Assembly: GCA_035550775.1 (NCBI GenBank)
Contig: DASZOO010000248.1
Coordinates: forward strand, 1 to 64,000
Direction of reading: 5' to 3'
Length of the DNA stretch: 64,000 bases
Source of the DNA: JAOUEA01 sp035550775
GTDB taxonomy: Bacteria > Actinomycetota > UBA4738 > HRBIN12
The position numbers and the translations under genes were made by a program. Positions 1-8,112 of this stretch are shown piece after piece. Position 1 is the first letter of the stretch; each line of letters begins with the position of its first letter. The notes beneath the pieces are model-generated. The model had not been told where the DNA came from, ran no database searches, and saw only the letters and a list, made by a program, of their open reading frames with translations.

Positions 1-1
1 C

Positions 2-247
2 CCGGGGCGCCGTCGTCGCAAGTGGGAGCTGCTCGCCGTCGCCTTCACGTTCGTGATGGCGCTCTCTCGCGTGTACCTGTCCGCGCACTGGTTCTCCGAC
101 GTGCTCACCGGCGTGCTGCTCGGTACGAGCATCGCGCTCGGCGCGGCGGCGATCGTCACCGAGATCACGAACCTGCTGACCGAACGCGGCGCGATCCCGA
201 GCCCGCCGGCGCCTCCGGGCGACCCGCTGGATCCCCAGCTGTCCTAG
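2..247 (+). CDS. PAP2-family phosphatase, C-terminal part (5' end outside window)
   Basis: Only the last 81 residues are inside the window. The frame is open from base 2 to TAG at 245-247. It contains the third PAP2 motif, SRVYLSAHWFSDVLTG, with the SR pair, the His and the Asp of the catalytic block all present, followed by a transmembrane stretch and a Pro-rich tail. PAP2 enzymes dephosphorylate lipid phosphates such as phosphatidate or undecaprenyl diphosphate at the membrane. The specific substrate cannot be read from this fragment. It converges on the UPF0104 gene with a 14-base gap. Confidence 0.8.
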   Translation, partial: PGRRRRKWELLAVAFTFVMALSRVYLSAHWFSDVLTGVLLGTSIALGAAAIVTEITNLLTERGAIPSPPAPPGDPLDPQLS

Positions 248-261
248 GCGTCTGCCGCGGC

Positions 262-1401
262 TCAGGCGGTGGCGGGGGCCGTCTCCGGCTGCTCGTCGCT
301 CGGCGCCGGGCGACGCCAGTCCTTCTTCGCACGCCAGATCAGGTAGGTGAACGCCCCGATCGGGATCTGGATGCCGTAGGTCAACGCCCGGAACATCAGC
401 ACGCCAGCGACGATCGCCGCCTTCTCCTCCTGCGAGGCCCCGGCTGCGAGTCCCCCGATGTACCCGAGATCGATCACGCCGACGCCGCCCGGGGTGATCG
501 GAACGGCCGAGAGCAGGCGGCCGAAGGCGAAGACCGCGAACACCCGCGCGGTGCTCACCTCTTCCTCCGAGATGCCCATGTGGCGCAAGGAGAACAGCAA
601 GACGACGGCCAACGCGACCTGGCTCAGGATCGTCGTCAACGTCAGTCGCACCCATCGACGCTCGACCAGGCCGATCGTGTCCGCGCGGAACTGCACGGCG
701 CGGTCGCCCGTATCGGTGCGCGGCGACTTGCCGAACAGCCGCAGGAAGAACGAGAGCACCGCGCCGACCCCGTCGCCGACACGCCGGGCGAGGTGCTCGC
801 TCGCGAACAGCGCGGCGAGCAACCCCACCGCGACCGCCAGCACCGCGACACCGACGATCGCCGCGACGAGGTAGGCCGACCCACTCTGTCCCGTGATGAC
901 CAGGATCACGATGGAGATCACGGGCAATGCCAGCTTCACGAAGATGTTCCAGATGCCGGTCACCCCGACGTAGAGGGCGACGTCGGTACCGGTGAACCCC
1001 CACGACTTCAGGATCGTGTACGTGAGGCCGACCGCGATCGCGCCGCCTCCTGGGAGGGTGTTCGCGACCGACGTCGTCGTTTGCGTGAGCACCGCGGCCC
1101 TGGAGAGCTTGAGTCCCGGCAACGCGGCCATGTTCGCCAGCCAATAGGTGAACAGGTTGAACACCGTCACCCCCACCAGCGACACCGCTTCGAGCAGGGT
1201 GAGCGATCCGAACGCCTTCCACACCTCGCCGTAGTCGGCGACCTTCGGGATCGCGAAGACGAAGATCCCGACGACGATCAACAGCGAGAACACTCCCGCG
1301 GCGATCCGCCGGGCGGGCGAGTGGGAGCGGCCGACGGCCTCGTCGGGGGGCGGCTCGCTCGTCGTCGAGGCGTCGACGGTCGTCGCGGCGTCGTCGGTCA
1401 T
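262..1401 (-). CDS. UPF0104 / LPG-synthase-TM-like integral membrane protein
   Basis: A 379-residue polytopic membrane protein with about eight hydrophobic segments, a short polar N-terminus and a conserved NTLPGGGA-type loop. This is the layout of the PF03706 family, the transmembrane part of lysylphosphatidylglycerol synthase, which is related to putative lipid or glycolipid flippases. No aminoacyl-transferase domain follows, so it is the membrane-only form. The ATG at 1401 was chosen over an upstream GTG because a TATCCT hexamer lies 9 bases before it. The gene is divergent from the PAP2-like/kinase fusion, 68 bases away, and the pair may act together on a lipid. That link is inferred from context only. 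Confidence 0.75.
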   Translation of the reverse strand: MTDDAATTVDASTTSEPPPDEAVGRSHSPARRIAAGVFSLLIVVGIFVFAIPKVADYGEVWKAFGSLTLLEAVSLVGVTVFNLFTYWLANMAALPGLKLSRAAVLTQTTTSVANTLPGGGAIAVGLTYTILKSWGFTGTDVALYVGVTGIWNIFVKLALPVISIVILVITGQSGSAYLVAAIVGVAVLAVAVGLLAALFASEHLARRVGDGVGAVLSFFLRLFGKSPRTDTGDRAVQFRADTIGLVERRWVRLTLTTILSQVALAVVLLFSLRHMGISEEEVSTARVFAVFAFGRLLSAVPITPGGVGVIDLGYIGGLAAGASQEEKAAIVAGVLMFRALTYGIQIPIGAFTYLIWRAKKDWRRPAPSDEQPETAPATA

Positions 1402-1416
1402 GTGTCGGTCAGGATA
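1402..1416 (-). promoter_or_regulatory. -10 element TATCCT for the UPF0104 gene, near-leaderless
   Basis: On the minus strand TATCCT (1411-1416) is followed by 9 bases and the ATG at 1401. No Shine-Dalgarno sequence is visible. The expected transcript would have a leader of about 2 to 3 bases. Confidence 0.4.
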
Positions 1417-1456
1417 TCCCCTTGGGCGAGCCGAGCGCGGACACACCGCGCTCGGC

Positions 1457-1469
1457 TAGTCTCCGCGGG
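1457..1469 (+). promoter_or_regulatory. -10 element TAGTCT, leaderless start of the PAP2-like/kinase gene
   Basis: TAGTCT (1457-1462) is followed by 7 bases and ATG at 1470, with no Shine-Dalgarno sequence between them. This supports 1470 over the upstream ATG at 1422. Confidence 0.5.
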
Positions 1470-3131
1470 ATGGAACCGTCGCCCTCCCCGGAAGCACCAG
1501 AGCCGACCGTCGCCGCGGGGCGTGTGCATCGGCAACGCCGTCCCACCGGGGAAGCTCCCCCGTTGCCGCGTGCGCCGGGGACGGCACGATGGTGGTTGGC
1601 GCTCGCCGCCGTGGTGGTGCTCGGCGTCCTGGTCGAGGCGTGGATCCGCGGCAACGACGACATCCACGAGATCGGCGACGCGGTCCTTCGGGCCTTCGAG
1701 GACATCCGCACACCGTTCCTCACCGGCATCGCCAAGACGGTCGCCGCGCTGACGACGTTCGGGGTCGTGCAGGTGCTGCGCGTCGCCCTGGCGATCGCGT
1801 TGATCGTCACGAAGCGCTTCCGCCACCTCGTGGTCGCGCTCGCGACGTTCGTGATCAGCGACTGGCTCGTGCTCACGTTCCTCGACGTGCAGCTCCCGCC
1901 GGGCGACGTCACCCCGCTCATCGACCAGACGGATTTCCGGTTCCCGTCGTGGCCGATGACCGCGTTCGCGATCACGGTCTTCACAGTGCCGTTCGTGCTC
2001 GCCCCGGCCGGGGACGTCAGGAAGCGAGCGATGGCCGTCGCGTGGGCGATCGTGGTGCTCGTCGCGCTCTCCCGGCTCTACCTCGGCGCCGACTACCCGT
2101 CGAACGTCGTGTACGCGGCCGTGTTCAGCTGGTTGCTGACGGAGACCTTGTTCCGCTGGTTCGTACCCGACGAGTCGTTCCCGGTGAGCTACCGTCGAGG
2201 AGGCAACGCGGCCCATCTCGATCTCGGCGGCGCCCGGGCCGAGGCGGTGCGGCACGCGATGGCCGATCAGGTCGGGCTGGACGTGACCGGGGTCGAGCCG
2301 TTCGGCCTCGAAGGCTCCGGTGGCTCGTCGCCGCTGCGCATGACCCTGTCCGACGGGTCACGGGTCTTCGGGAAGATCTACGCGAGGAGCCACGTGCGTG
2401 CCGATCGCTGGTACCGGGTGGGGCGCACGATCCTCTACGGCAAGCTGGAGGACGAGGCTCCGTTCGGCTCCGTGCGCCGGCTCGTCACCTACGAGGACTA
2501 CGCGCTGCGGTTCCTCGCGATGAACGACGTGAAGGTCGCCCGTACGTGGGGCGTCGTGGAGCTCACGCCGAACAGCGAGTACATGCTGGTCACGGAGTTC
2601 TTCGAGGATTCCAAGAACCTCGGCGACTCGGAGATCGACGACGGGGTGATCGACGAGGGCCTGCGGCTGGTCCGTCGGTTCTGGGACATCGGCGTGGCTC
2701 ATCGAGACATCAAGCCGGCGAACCTGCTGGTGCAAGGAGGACGGCTGCAGCTGGTCGACGTGTCCGGGCTCGAGGTGCGCCCGAGCCCCTGGCGGCAGGC
2801 CGTCGATCTCGCGAACATGATGCTCACCCTCGCGCTGCAGACCGATCCGGATCGGGTGTACGAGCGGGCGGCCGCGTGGTTCACCCCGGACGAGATCGCC
2901 GAGGCGTTCGCCTGCGCCGAGGGCATGGCCGTGCCCACCGAGCTCTCGGGGCGTCTCAAGCAGGACCCTCGTCCGATCCTGGACCGTTTCAAGGAGCTCG
3001 CGCCGGCTCACCAGCCGGTCTCGATCCAGCGGTGGAGCGTGCGGCGCCTCGCACTGGTGGCAGGGGCGATCGTCGGAGGACTCGTCCTGATCGCGATGGC
3101 GGTCGACTCGCTGTTCGCCGGGCTTCGCTGA
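1470..3131 (+). CDS. PAP2-like membrane domain fused to a protein-kinase-like domain
   Basis: A 553-residue fusion. Residues about 38-225 are hydrophobic and resemble PAP2 membrane phosphatases, but the catalytic blocks are altered: a PSWP block stands where PSGH is expected, and SRLYLGADYPSNV lacks the usual His and Asp (compare the intact SRVYLSAH block at the window start). After a linker, residues about 270-500 form a kinase-like fold. A candidate Lys lies in VFGKIYA, the catalytic loop is HRDIKPANLL from about residue 411, and LVDVSGLEV stands at the DFG position. One hydrophobic segment closes the protein. The likely reading is a membrane kinase carrying a dead phosphatase-like sensor or lipid-binding module. 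Its substrate is unknown. It converges on truB. Confidence 0.8.
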   Translation: MEPSPSPEAPEPTVAAGRVHRQRRPTGEAPPLPRAPGTARWWLALAAVVVLGVLVEAWIRGNDDIHEIGDAVLRAFEDIRTPFLTGIAKTVAALTTFGVVQVLRVALAIALIVTKRFRHLVVALATFVISDWLVLTFLDVQLPPGDVTPLIDQTDFRFPSWPMTAFAITVFTVPFVLAPAGDVRKRAMAVAWAIVVLVALSRLYLGADYPSNVVYAAVFSWLLTETLFRWFVPDESFPVSYRRGGNAAHLDLGGARAEAVRHAMADQVGLDVTGVEPFGLEGSGGSSPLRMTLSDGSRVFGKIYARSHVRADRWYRVGRTILYGKLEDEAPFGSVRRLVTYEDYALRFLAMNDVKVARTWGVVELTPNSEYMLVTEFFEDSKNLGDSEIDDGVIDEGLRLVRRFWDIGVAHRDIKPANLLVQGGRLQLVDVSGLEVRPSPWRQAVDLANMMLTLALQTDPDRVYERAAAWFTPDEIAEAFACAEGMAVPTELSGRLKQDPRPILDRFKELAPAHQPVSIQRWSVRRLALVAGAIVGGLVLIAMAVDSLFAGLR

Positions 3132-3143
3132 CCACCGGACGGG

Positions 3144-4010
3144 TCAGTCCTTCGCAAGGATCACCAGTGGCTTGGAGCGCGGCCCCTGGTCTTCGTAGAC
3201 CCCGATCAGCTCGCCGTCGCGTGCCGTTGCGGCGTAGGGGCCCCGAATGCCCGCGGGCGCGAGTGGACGCCCGTACCTCGCCGCACGGGCCTCTTCGTCG
3301 TCGAGCGTCACGCCCGGAAGGTGCGCTACGGCCGCGTCGACCGGCAGCGGGACGCCAGGGTCATCGGGAGGACCGGCCTCGGCGACCTCGAACGATCCGA
3401 TGCGGGTGCGACGCAGAGCGGTGAGGTGCGCGCCGCAGCCGAGCGCCGTTCCCACGTCGGCGGCCAACACCCGCACGTACGTCCCCCCGCTGCAGGTGAT
3501 CGTGGCATCGACGACATCTTCCCGACGGGCCGTGACCTCGAACCGCTCGACGTGGATCGATCGGGGGGCGGCCTCGAGCACCTCCCCCTCGCGGGCGGCT
3601 TGATAGAGCTTGCGACCACCGACCTTCACGGCCGAGTACGCGGGCGGTCGCTGCTCCGAGTCACCCACGAGGGCCGCCACGGCGCGCGCGAGCTCGTCGT
3701 CGCCGACCTCGACCGGACGCACCCGGGTGAGCTCGCCGTCGGCGTCGAGCGTGGTGGTCTCGATCCCGAGCCGGAACGTGGCCTCGTACGTCTTGGGCAG
3801 CGCTCCCAGGAATCGGAGGAACCTCGTCGCCCGGCCGGCCCCCATGACCAACAGACCGGTCGCCATCGGATCGAGCGTGCCCGCATGGCCGACCTTCCTG
3901 ATGCCGAGCGCCCGCCGCACCATCGCCACGGCGTCGTGCGACGTGATCCCCCGAGGCTTGTCGATGAGCAGCAGGCCCTCCGGCCCCCGGCCGGAGGTGA
4001 CGCCGCTCAC
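3144..4010 (-). CDS. truB: tRNA pseudouridine(55) synthase TruB
   Basis: A 288-residue protein that makes pseudouridine 55 in the T-loop of tRNAs. The N-terminal LLIDKPRGITSHD and the catalytic block GHAGTLDPMATG, with the active-site Asp, are both present. The C-terminus is PUA-like. GTG start at 4010, overlapping the nrnA stop as GTGA, so translation is probably coupled. It is the last gene of the rimP-nusA-infB-rbfA series, a common placement. It converges on the PAP2-like/kinase gene with a 12-base gap and no visible terminator. Confidence 0.97.
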   Translation of the reverse strand: MSGVTSGRGPEGLLLIDKPRGITSHDAVAMVRRALGIRKVGHAGTLDPMATGLLVMGAGRATRFLRFLGALPKTYEATFRLGIETTTLDADGELTRVRPVEVGDDELARAVAALVGDSEQRPPAYSAVKVGGRKLYQAAREGEVLEAAPRSIHVERFEVTARREDVVDATITCSGGTYVRVLAADVGTALGCGAHLTALRRTRIGSFEVAEAGPPDDPGVPLPVDAAVAHLPGVTLDDEEARAARYGRPLAPAGIRGPYAATARDGELIGVYEDQGPRSKPLVILAKD

Positions 4011-4987
4011 GAGGCGACGGGCTCGCCCCGCAACACGGCCGCGAGGCGTTCGACCGTCTCGGCCGGGCCGTGCGAGGACGTGTACCCCGCAGCCAGGCGA
4101 TGACCGCCCCCTCCGAACGCGGCGGCCACCGACGCGAGGTCATGATCGCCGCGGGATCGCACGCTCACCTTGAAGCGACCGTCCTTCTGCTGCTTCACGA
4201 GGGCGGCGACATCGACGTCGCGCGCGGTGCGGATCACGTCGATCAGGTCGTCGGTCTCGGACGGATGCACGCCCGATGCCTGCAGATCTGACTGGGTGAG
4301 ATACGTCCAGATCAGGTCGGCGTCCGGCACGTGCTCGAGTCGCCCGAGCGCGACCCCGACGAGCTGCAGATAGGGAGGGCGGTTGTCCTCGTACAGAGCC
4401 TGCACGAGCCGGGAATGGTCGAACGGGTGCTCGCGCAAGCGGGCGGCGACGCGCAGGGTCTCGGGGGTCGTGGCCTCGTACTGGAACTTGCCGGTGTCGG
4501 TCACGAGGCCCGCATAGAGGCAGACGGCGGTCTCGTCGGTCATCTGGCCGCCCATCGCCTCGATCAACCGGAAGACCATCTCGCACGTCGAGGAGGCTCC
4601 CGGATCGATCAACGGGATCGTGCCGAGCCCGTCGTTGGACCGGTGATGGTCGATCCAGATCAACTCCCGTGCGCGGCTCGCAGCGTGCCCGAGCTGTGCG
4701 AGCCGGTCGAACGCGGCGCAATCGCACGTCACCATCACCGCCGGCTCCTTGGGGAACTCCCTCGGCGGCACGAGACGGTCGGCTCCGGGCAGCATCGCGG
4801 CCCACCGCGGCGGCTCGAGCGGCTCGTTCGGATACGAGCAGACCGTCTCGACGCCTCGGGAACGCAGGAAGGCGGCGAGGCCCAGCATGGAGCCGAGCGC
4901 GTCGGCATCGGGGTTCACGTGGCAGGCCAGCGCGACCTCGGTCGCATCGGAGAGCACTCCGGCCGCCGCCCGGTAGTCAAGGCTCAT
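4007..4987 (-). CDS. nrnA: DHH-family nanoRNase / 3',5'-bisphosphate phosphatase NrnA
   Basis: A 326-residue DHH/DHHA1 phosphoesterase. Visible motifs are NPDADALGS near the N-terminus, a CDCA metal-binding block, DHHRSNDG, and the DHHA1 glycine block GGGGHRLAAGY at the end. Members degrade 2 to 5 base RNA fragments and pAp in the cytoplasm. ATG at 4987 overlaps the rbfA stop as ATGA. The rbfA-nrnA-truB order matches many actinobacteria and firmicutes. Confidence 0.93.
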   Translation of the reverse strand: MSLDYRAAAGVLSDATEVALACHVNPDADALGSMLGLAAFLRSRGVETVCSYPNEPLEPPRWAAMLPGADRLVPPREFPKEPAVMVTCDCAAFDRLAQLGHAASRARELIWIDHHRSNDGLGTIPLIDPGASSTCEMVFRLIEAMGGQMTDETAVCLYAGLVTDTGKFQYEATTPETLRVAARLREHPFDHSRLVQALYEDNRPPYLQLVGVALGRLEHVPDADLIWTYLTQSDLQASGVHPSETDDLIDVIRTARDVDVAALVKQQKDGRFKVSVRSRGDHDLASVAAAFGGGGHRLAAGYTSSHGPAETVERLAAVLRGEPVAS

Positions 4988-5340
4988 CGATCGTCCTCCG
5001 CGGGCTGCAGGCCCGCGATCAGCTCGTCGATGCGCCGGCCCTGTTCGTACGTCGTGTCCTCTTCGAACTCGAGCTCGGGGAGGTACTTCAACCGCACCTG
5101 CTTCCCGATCACCGAGCGGAGGTGCGATCTCGCCGATCGGAGCGCCGCCCGGGTTCCCGCCTTGGCCCGGTCGTCGCCCATCGACGAATACGCCACCCAG
5201 GCATGGCGGAGGTCGGGCGAGACCCTGACGCCCACCACGGTCACGAATCCGACGCGTGGGTCCTTGAGCTTCGGGATCTCCTCGGCGAGGATCTCGCGGA
5301 ACTCCTCGCCGACCCGTTCGGTGCGCGGGGTCTCGGTCAT
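4984..5340 (-). CDS. rbfA: 30S ribosome-binding factor A
   Basis: A 118-residue KH-type protein with the family patterns EEFREILAEEIPKLKDPR and an FVTVVGVRVSPDLRHAWV strand. It assists late 30S maturation around the 5' helix of 16S rRNA. ATG start at 5340, 19 bases after the DUF503 stop. A TAGGCT hexamer lies 6 bases upstream of the ATG, so the rbfA-nrnA-truB end of the operon may have its own leaderless promoter in addition to read-through. Confidence 0.95.
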   Translation of the reverse strand: MTETPRTERVGEEFREILAEEIPKLKDPRVGFVTVVGVRVSPDLRHAWVAYSSMGDDRAKAGTRAALRSARSHLRSVIGKQVRLKYLPELEFEEDTTYEQGRRIDELIAGLQPAEDDR

Positions 5341-5352
5341 GCTTCCAGCCTA
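5341..5352 (-). promoter_or_regulatory. -10 element TAGGCT before rbfA
   Basis: On the minus strand TAGGCT (5347-5352) is followed by GGAAGC and ATG. GGAAGC is too close to the start to be a good Shine-Dalgarno sequence. It would act as an internal operon promoter giving a leaderless mRNA. Confidence 0.45.
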
Positions 5353-5359
5353 CCGGCGC

Positions 5360-5653
5360 TCAGTCGTCCGGAGCGTGCATCGTGACCTCGACCTCGAGCA
5401 CCTCGACCGAGGGCCATGTGTCGACGAACCGAGCGATCTCGTCGGTGACCTGCCGGAGATGGAACTCCCCCGCTCCAAGCGCGGCCACCCCGATCGTGGC
5501 CCGCTGCCACAGGTCCTGATGGTCGACCTCCGACACGCTCACGTTGAACCGCTGGCGCATCGCCGCGCTCAACGCCTTTACGACGTGGCGCTTCTGCTTC
5601 AGGGAATGACTCTCACGGATGCGCAGGTCGAAGCGCTGCAGCGCGACCAGCAT
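5360..5653 (-). CDS. DUF503 family protein (YlxP-like)
   Basis: A 97-residue small protein with the DUF503 pattern: an LRIRESHSLKQKR block and a following NVSVSEVDHQDLWQRA block. It usually sits between infB and rbfA, as here. The function is not established; its position suggests a role in ribosome biogenesis. ATG at 5653 overlaps the infB stop by one base (TGATG). Confidence 0.92.
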   Translation of the reverse strand: MLVALQRFDLRIRESHSLKQKRHVVKALSAAMRQRFNVSVSEVDHQDLWQRATIGVAALGAGEFHLRQVTDEIARFVDTWPSVEVLEVEVTMHAPDD

Positions 5654-7845
5654 CAGATCGAGCGGGCCACCTCACGAACCTCGAAGGCTTCGATCACGTC
5701 GCCTTCCTTGATGTCCTGGAACCCCTCGATGCCGATGCCGCATTCGTAGCCCGACGCGACTTCCCTCACGTCGTCCTTGAACCGACGGAGCGACCCGATC
5801 CTGCCCTCGTACACGACCACTCCGTCGCGCACGAGACGCACGCGCGCGTCTCGCGGGATCGTGCCCTGCGTGACGTAGCAGCCGGCCACGACCCCCAGCC
5901 TCGGAACCCGGAACGTCTGGCGCACCTCCGCCTGGCCGAGCTCGACCTCCTGCTTCTCGGGCGCGAGCATGCCCGAGAGCGCCGCCTTGATGTCGTCGAT
6001 CGCGTCGTAGATCACGCGATAGGTGCGGATGTCGACACCTTCTCGTTCGGCGAGGTCGACCGCCTGCTTGTCCGGCCGGACGTTGAACCCGACGACGATC
6101 GCATCGGAGGCCATCGCGAGCGAGACGTCGTTCTCCGTGATACCGCCGGCGGCGCTGCGAACGATGTTCACCCGAACCTCGTCCTGCGGCAGCTTCAGGA
6201 ACGCGTCGGTCAGCGCGCCCATGGATCCCTGTACGTCGGTCTTGACGACCAGGTTGAGCTCGGGGATCTCCGACCGCTCCGCTTGCCGCATCAGATCCGA
6301 GAGCGTCGGTGGGCGGCTGATCACGAGCTCCGCGGCCCTGGCCCTGGCCTCGCGTTCGTCGGCGACATGGCGGGCCTCGCGTTCGTCGGCGACCTCACGG
6401 AACTCGTCGCCGGAGGCCGGCACCGCTTCCCAGCCCAGCAGCTGCACCGGCTTCGATGGACCGGCGACCCTCACGGGCGCGCCGTTCTCGTCCTGCATCG
6501 CGCGGATCTTGCAGTAGGTGGTGCCGGAGACCAACGCGTCACCGATGTCGAGCGTGCCCCGTTGCACGAGCACCGTCGCCACCGGGCCCCGGCCCTTGTC
6601 CAGATGCGCCTCGATCACGGTGCCTCGCGCCGGACCGGTGGGCACGCCCTTCAGCTCCTCGAGGTCGGTGACCAGCAGGATCGTCTCGAGCAGGGTGTCG
6701 AGGTTGGTCTTGGCCTTCGCGGACACGTCGACGAACTCGGTGTCACCACCCCACTCCGAGGGCACGAGCCCGCGTTCAACGAGCTGCTGGCGAACGCGGG
6801 TCGGATCGGTGCCCTCCTTGTCGACCTTGTTCACCGCCACCACGATCGGCACGCCGGCGGCCTTGGCATGGTCGAGCGCCTCGACGGTCTGCGGCATGAC
6901 GCCGTCGTCGGCGGCCACCACCAGGACCGCGATGTCGGTCACCTGGGCTCCACGTGCCCGCATGGCCGTGAACGCCTCGTGACCGGGCGTGTCGATGAAG
7001 GTGATGTCGCGGTCGCCGACGTGTGCCTGGTACGCACCGATGTGTTGGGTGATCCCTCCGAACTCGCCCGCGACCACGTCGGTCTCGCGGATCGCGTCGA
7101 GCAGCTTGGTCTTGCCGTGGTCGACGTGGCCCATCACCGTGACGACCGGCGGCCTGGGAGCGAGGTCGCCCTCATCGGCGGCCTCACCGGCCTCCTCGGC
7201 GACGAGATCGTCCTCGAAGCCGACGATCTCGGCCTCCATGCCGAGCTCGCCCGCCACGAGCGTGATCGCCTCGTCGGACAGCGACGTGGTGGCCGTCGCC
7301 ATCTCGCCGGCCAGGAACAGGATCTTCACCATGTCGGCCGGACTCCTGCTGACGCGCTCAGCGATGTCCTGGGGGGTGGCGCCTCGGACGACACGAAGCG
7401 TCGGAACCGCCGGTTCGGCCGGGGTCCGCGCCACGCGAGGTGGACGCCGCGCGCCTGCTGCGGGAACCGAGGGGGGCGCCTCGGCCGCCGGCGCAGCCGG
7501 CGCCTCGGCTGCCGGCGAGCCGGGCTGTGCCGCCGCGGGCTCCTCGGCCGCGAGCTCGGCCGCCGGTTGCGTGGTCGCCGCCGGCTCCGCAGGAGGCGTC
7601 TCGGCGGCCGCCGGCTGCTTCTTCGCGGCTGGCTTCTTGGGCTTGCGCGGGGCGGGCGGTGGCTCGAGCACCTCACGACGCTTCGGCGCCTCGGTGGCCT
7701 TGCCCCCGGACGCACGCAGCCTGGGCACGAGATCCTCCGGCACGCTGGACGAGGCCGACTTGCCGGACACGCCCATGTGTTCCAGCGTCGCCAGCAGTTC
7801 CTTGCTGGTGACTTCCAGCTCCTTCGCCAGTTCGTGAACCCTCAC
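5653..7845 (-). CDS. infB: Translation initiation factor IF-2
   Basis: A 730-residue GTPase that places fMet-tRNA on the 30S subunit and promotes subunit joining. The order is an N-terminal IF2_N helix (VHELAKELEVTSKELL), a low-complexity Ala/Pro/Glu linker at about residues 50-150, a second IF2_N-like segment, then the G domain with GHVDHGKT near residue 238, DTPGHE and NKVD. Elongation-factor-like domains 2 to 4 complete it. GTG start at 7845, overlapping the ylxR stop as GTGA. It is short for an actinobacterial IF-2 because the linker is short. Confidence 0.97.
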   Translation of the reverse strand: MRVHELAKELEVTSKELLATLEHMGVSGKSASSSVPEDLVPRLRASGGKATEAPKRREVLEPPPAPRKPKKPAAKKQPAAAETPPAEPAATTQPAAELAAEEPAAAQPGSPAAEAPAAPAAEAPPSVPAAGARRPPRVARTPAEPAVPTLRVVRGATPQDIAERVSRSPADMVKILFLAGEMATATTSLSDEAITLVAGELGMEAEIVGFEDDLVAEEAGEAADEGDLAPRPPVVTVMGHVDHGKTKLLDAIRETDVVAGEFGGITQHIGAYQAHVGDRDITFIDTPGHEAFTAMRARGAQVTDIAVLVVAADDGVMPQTVEALDHAKAAGVPIVVAVNKVDKEGTDPTRVRQQLVERGLVPSEWGGDTEFVDVSAKAKTNLDTLLETILLVTDLEELKGVPTGPARGTVIEAHLDKGRGPVATVLVQRGTLDIGDALVSGTTYCKIRAMQDENGAPVRVAGPSKPVQLLGWEAVPASGDEFREVADEREARHVADEREARARAAELVISRPPTLSDLMRQAERSEIPELNLVVKTDVQGSMGALTDAFLKLPQDEVRVNIVRSAAGGITENDVSLAMASDAIVVGFNVRPDKQAVDLAEREGVDIRTYRVIYDAIDDIKAALSGMLAPEKQEVELGQAEVRQTFRVPRLGVVAGCYVTQGTIPRDARVRLVRDGVVVYEGRIGSLRRFKDDVREVASGYECGIGIEGFQDIKEGDVIEAFEVREVARSI

Positions 7846-8108
7846 GCCGCTCCGATCCGCTCGACCTCGAGCATCAGCCTACCCACTTCCTCGCTGCCCA
7901 GGCCTGTCCGCAACGCCCTGCCCAACACGCCCGCGCGGCCCGCATCGGCCAGGCAGTCCGGGTCGGGGTGCACGTACGCGCCGCGGCCCGACGCGCTGGC
8001 GGCGGGATCCACCCGAAGCTCCCCGGATACGACCACCACGCGCACGAGCGCCGACTTCGGACCGCGCGACCGGCACCCGACGCAGGTGCGGATCGGCTCG
8101 GCCGACAC
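7842..8108 (-). CDS. ylxR: YlxR/RnpM family nucleic-acid-binding protein
   Basis: An 88-residue protein with the family signature: CVGCRSRGPKSALVRVV near the start and GRGAYVHPDPDCL in the middle. YlxR proteins bind RNA; in firmicutes the family is reported to modulate RNase P. It is sandwiched between nusA and infB as usual. GTG start at 8108, 4 bases past the nusA stop. Confidence 0.92.
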   Translation of the reverse strand: MSAEPIRTCVGCRSRGPKSALVRVVVVSGELRVDPAASASGRGAYVHPDPDCLADAGRAGVLGRALRTGLGSEEVGRLMLEVERIGAA

Positions 8109-8112
8109 ATCG

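Noticed and set aside
22..1752. A long plus-strand frame across the UPF0104 gene
   Set aside because: Shadow frame; the minus strand encodes a membrane protein with family motifs.
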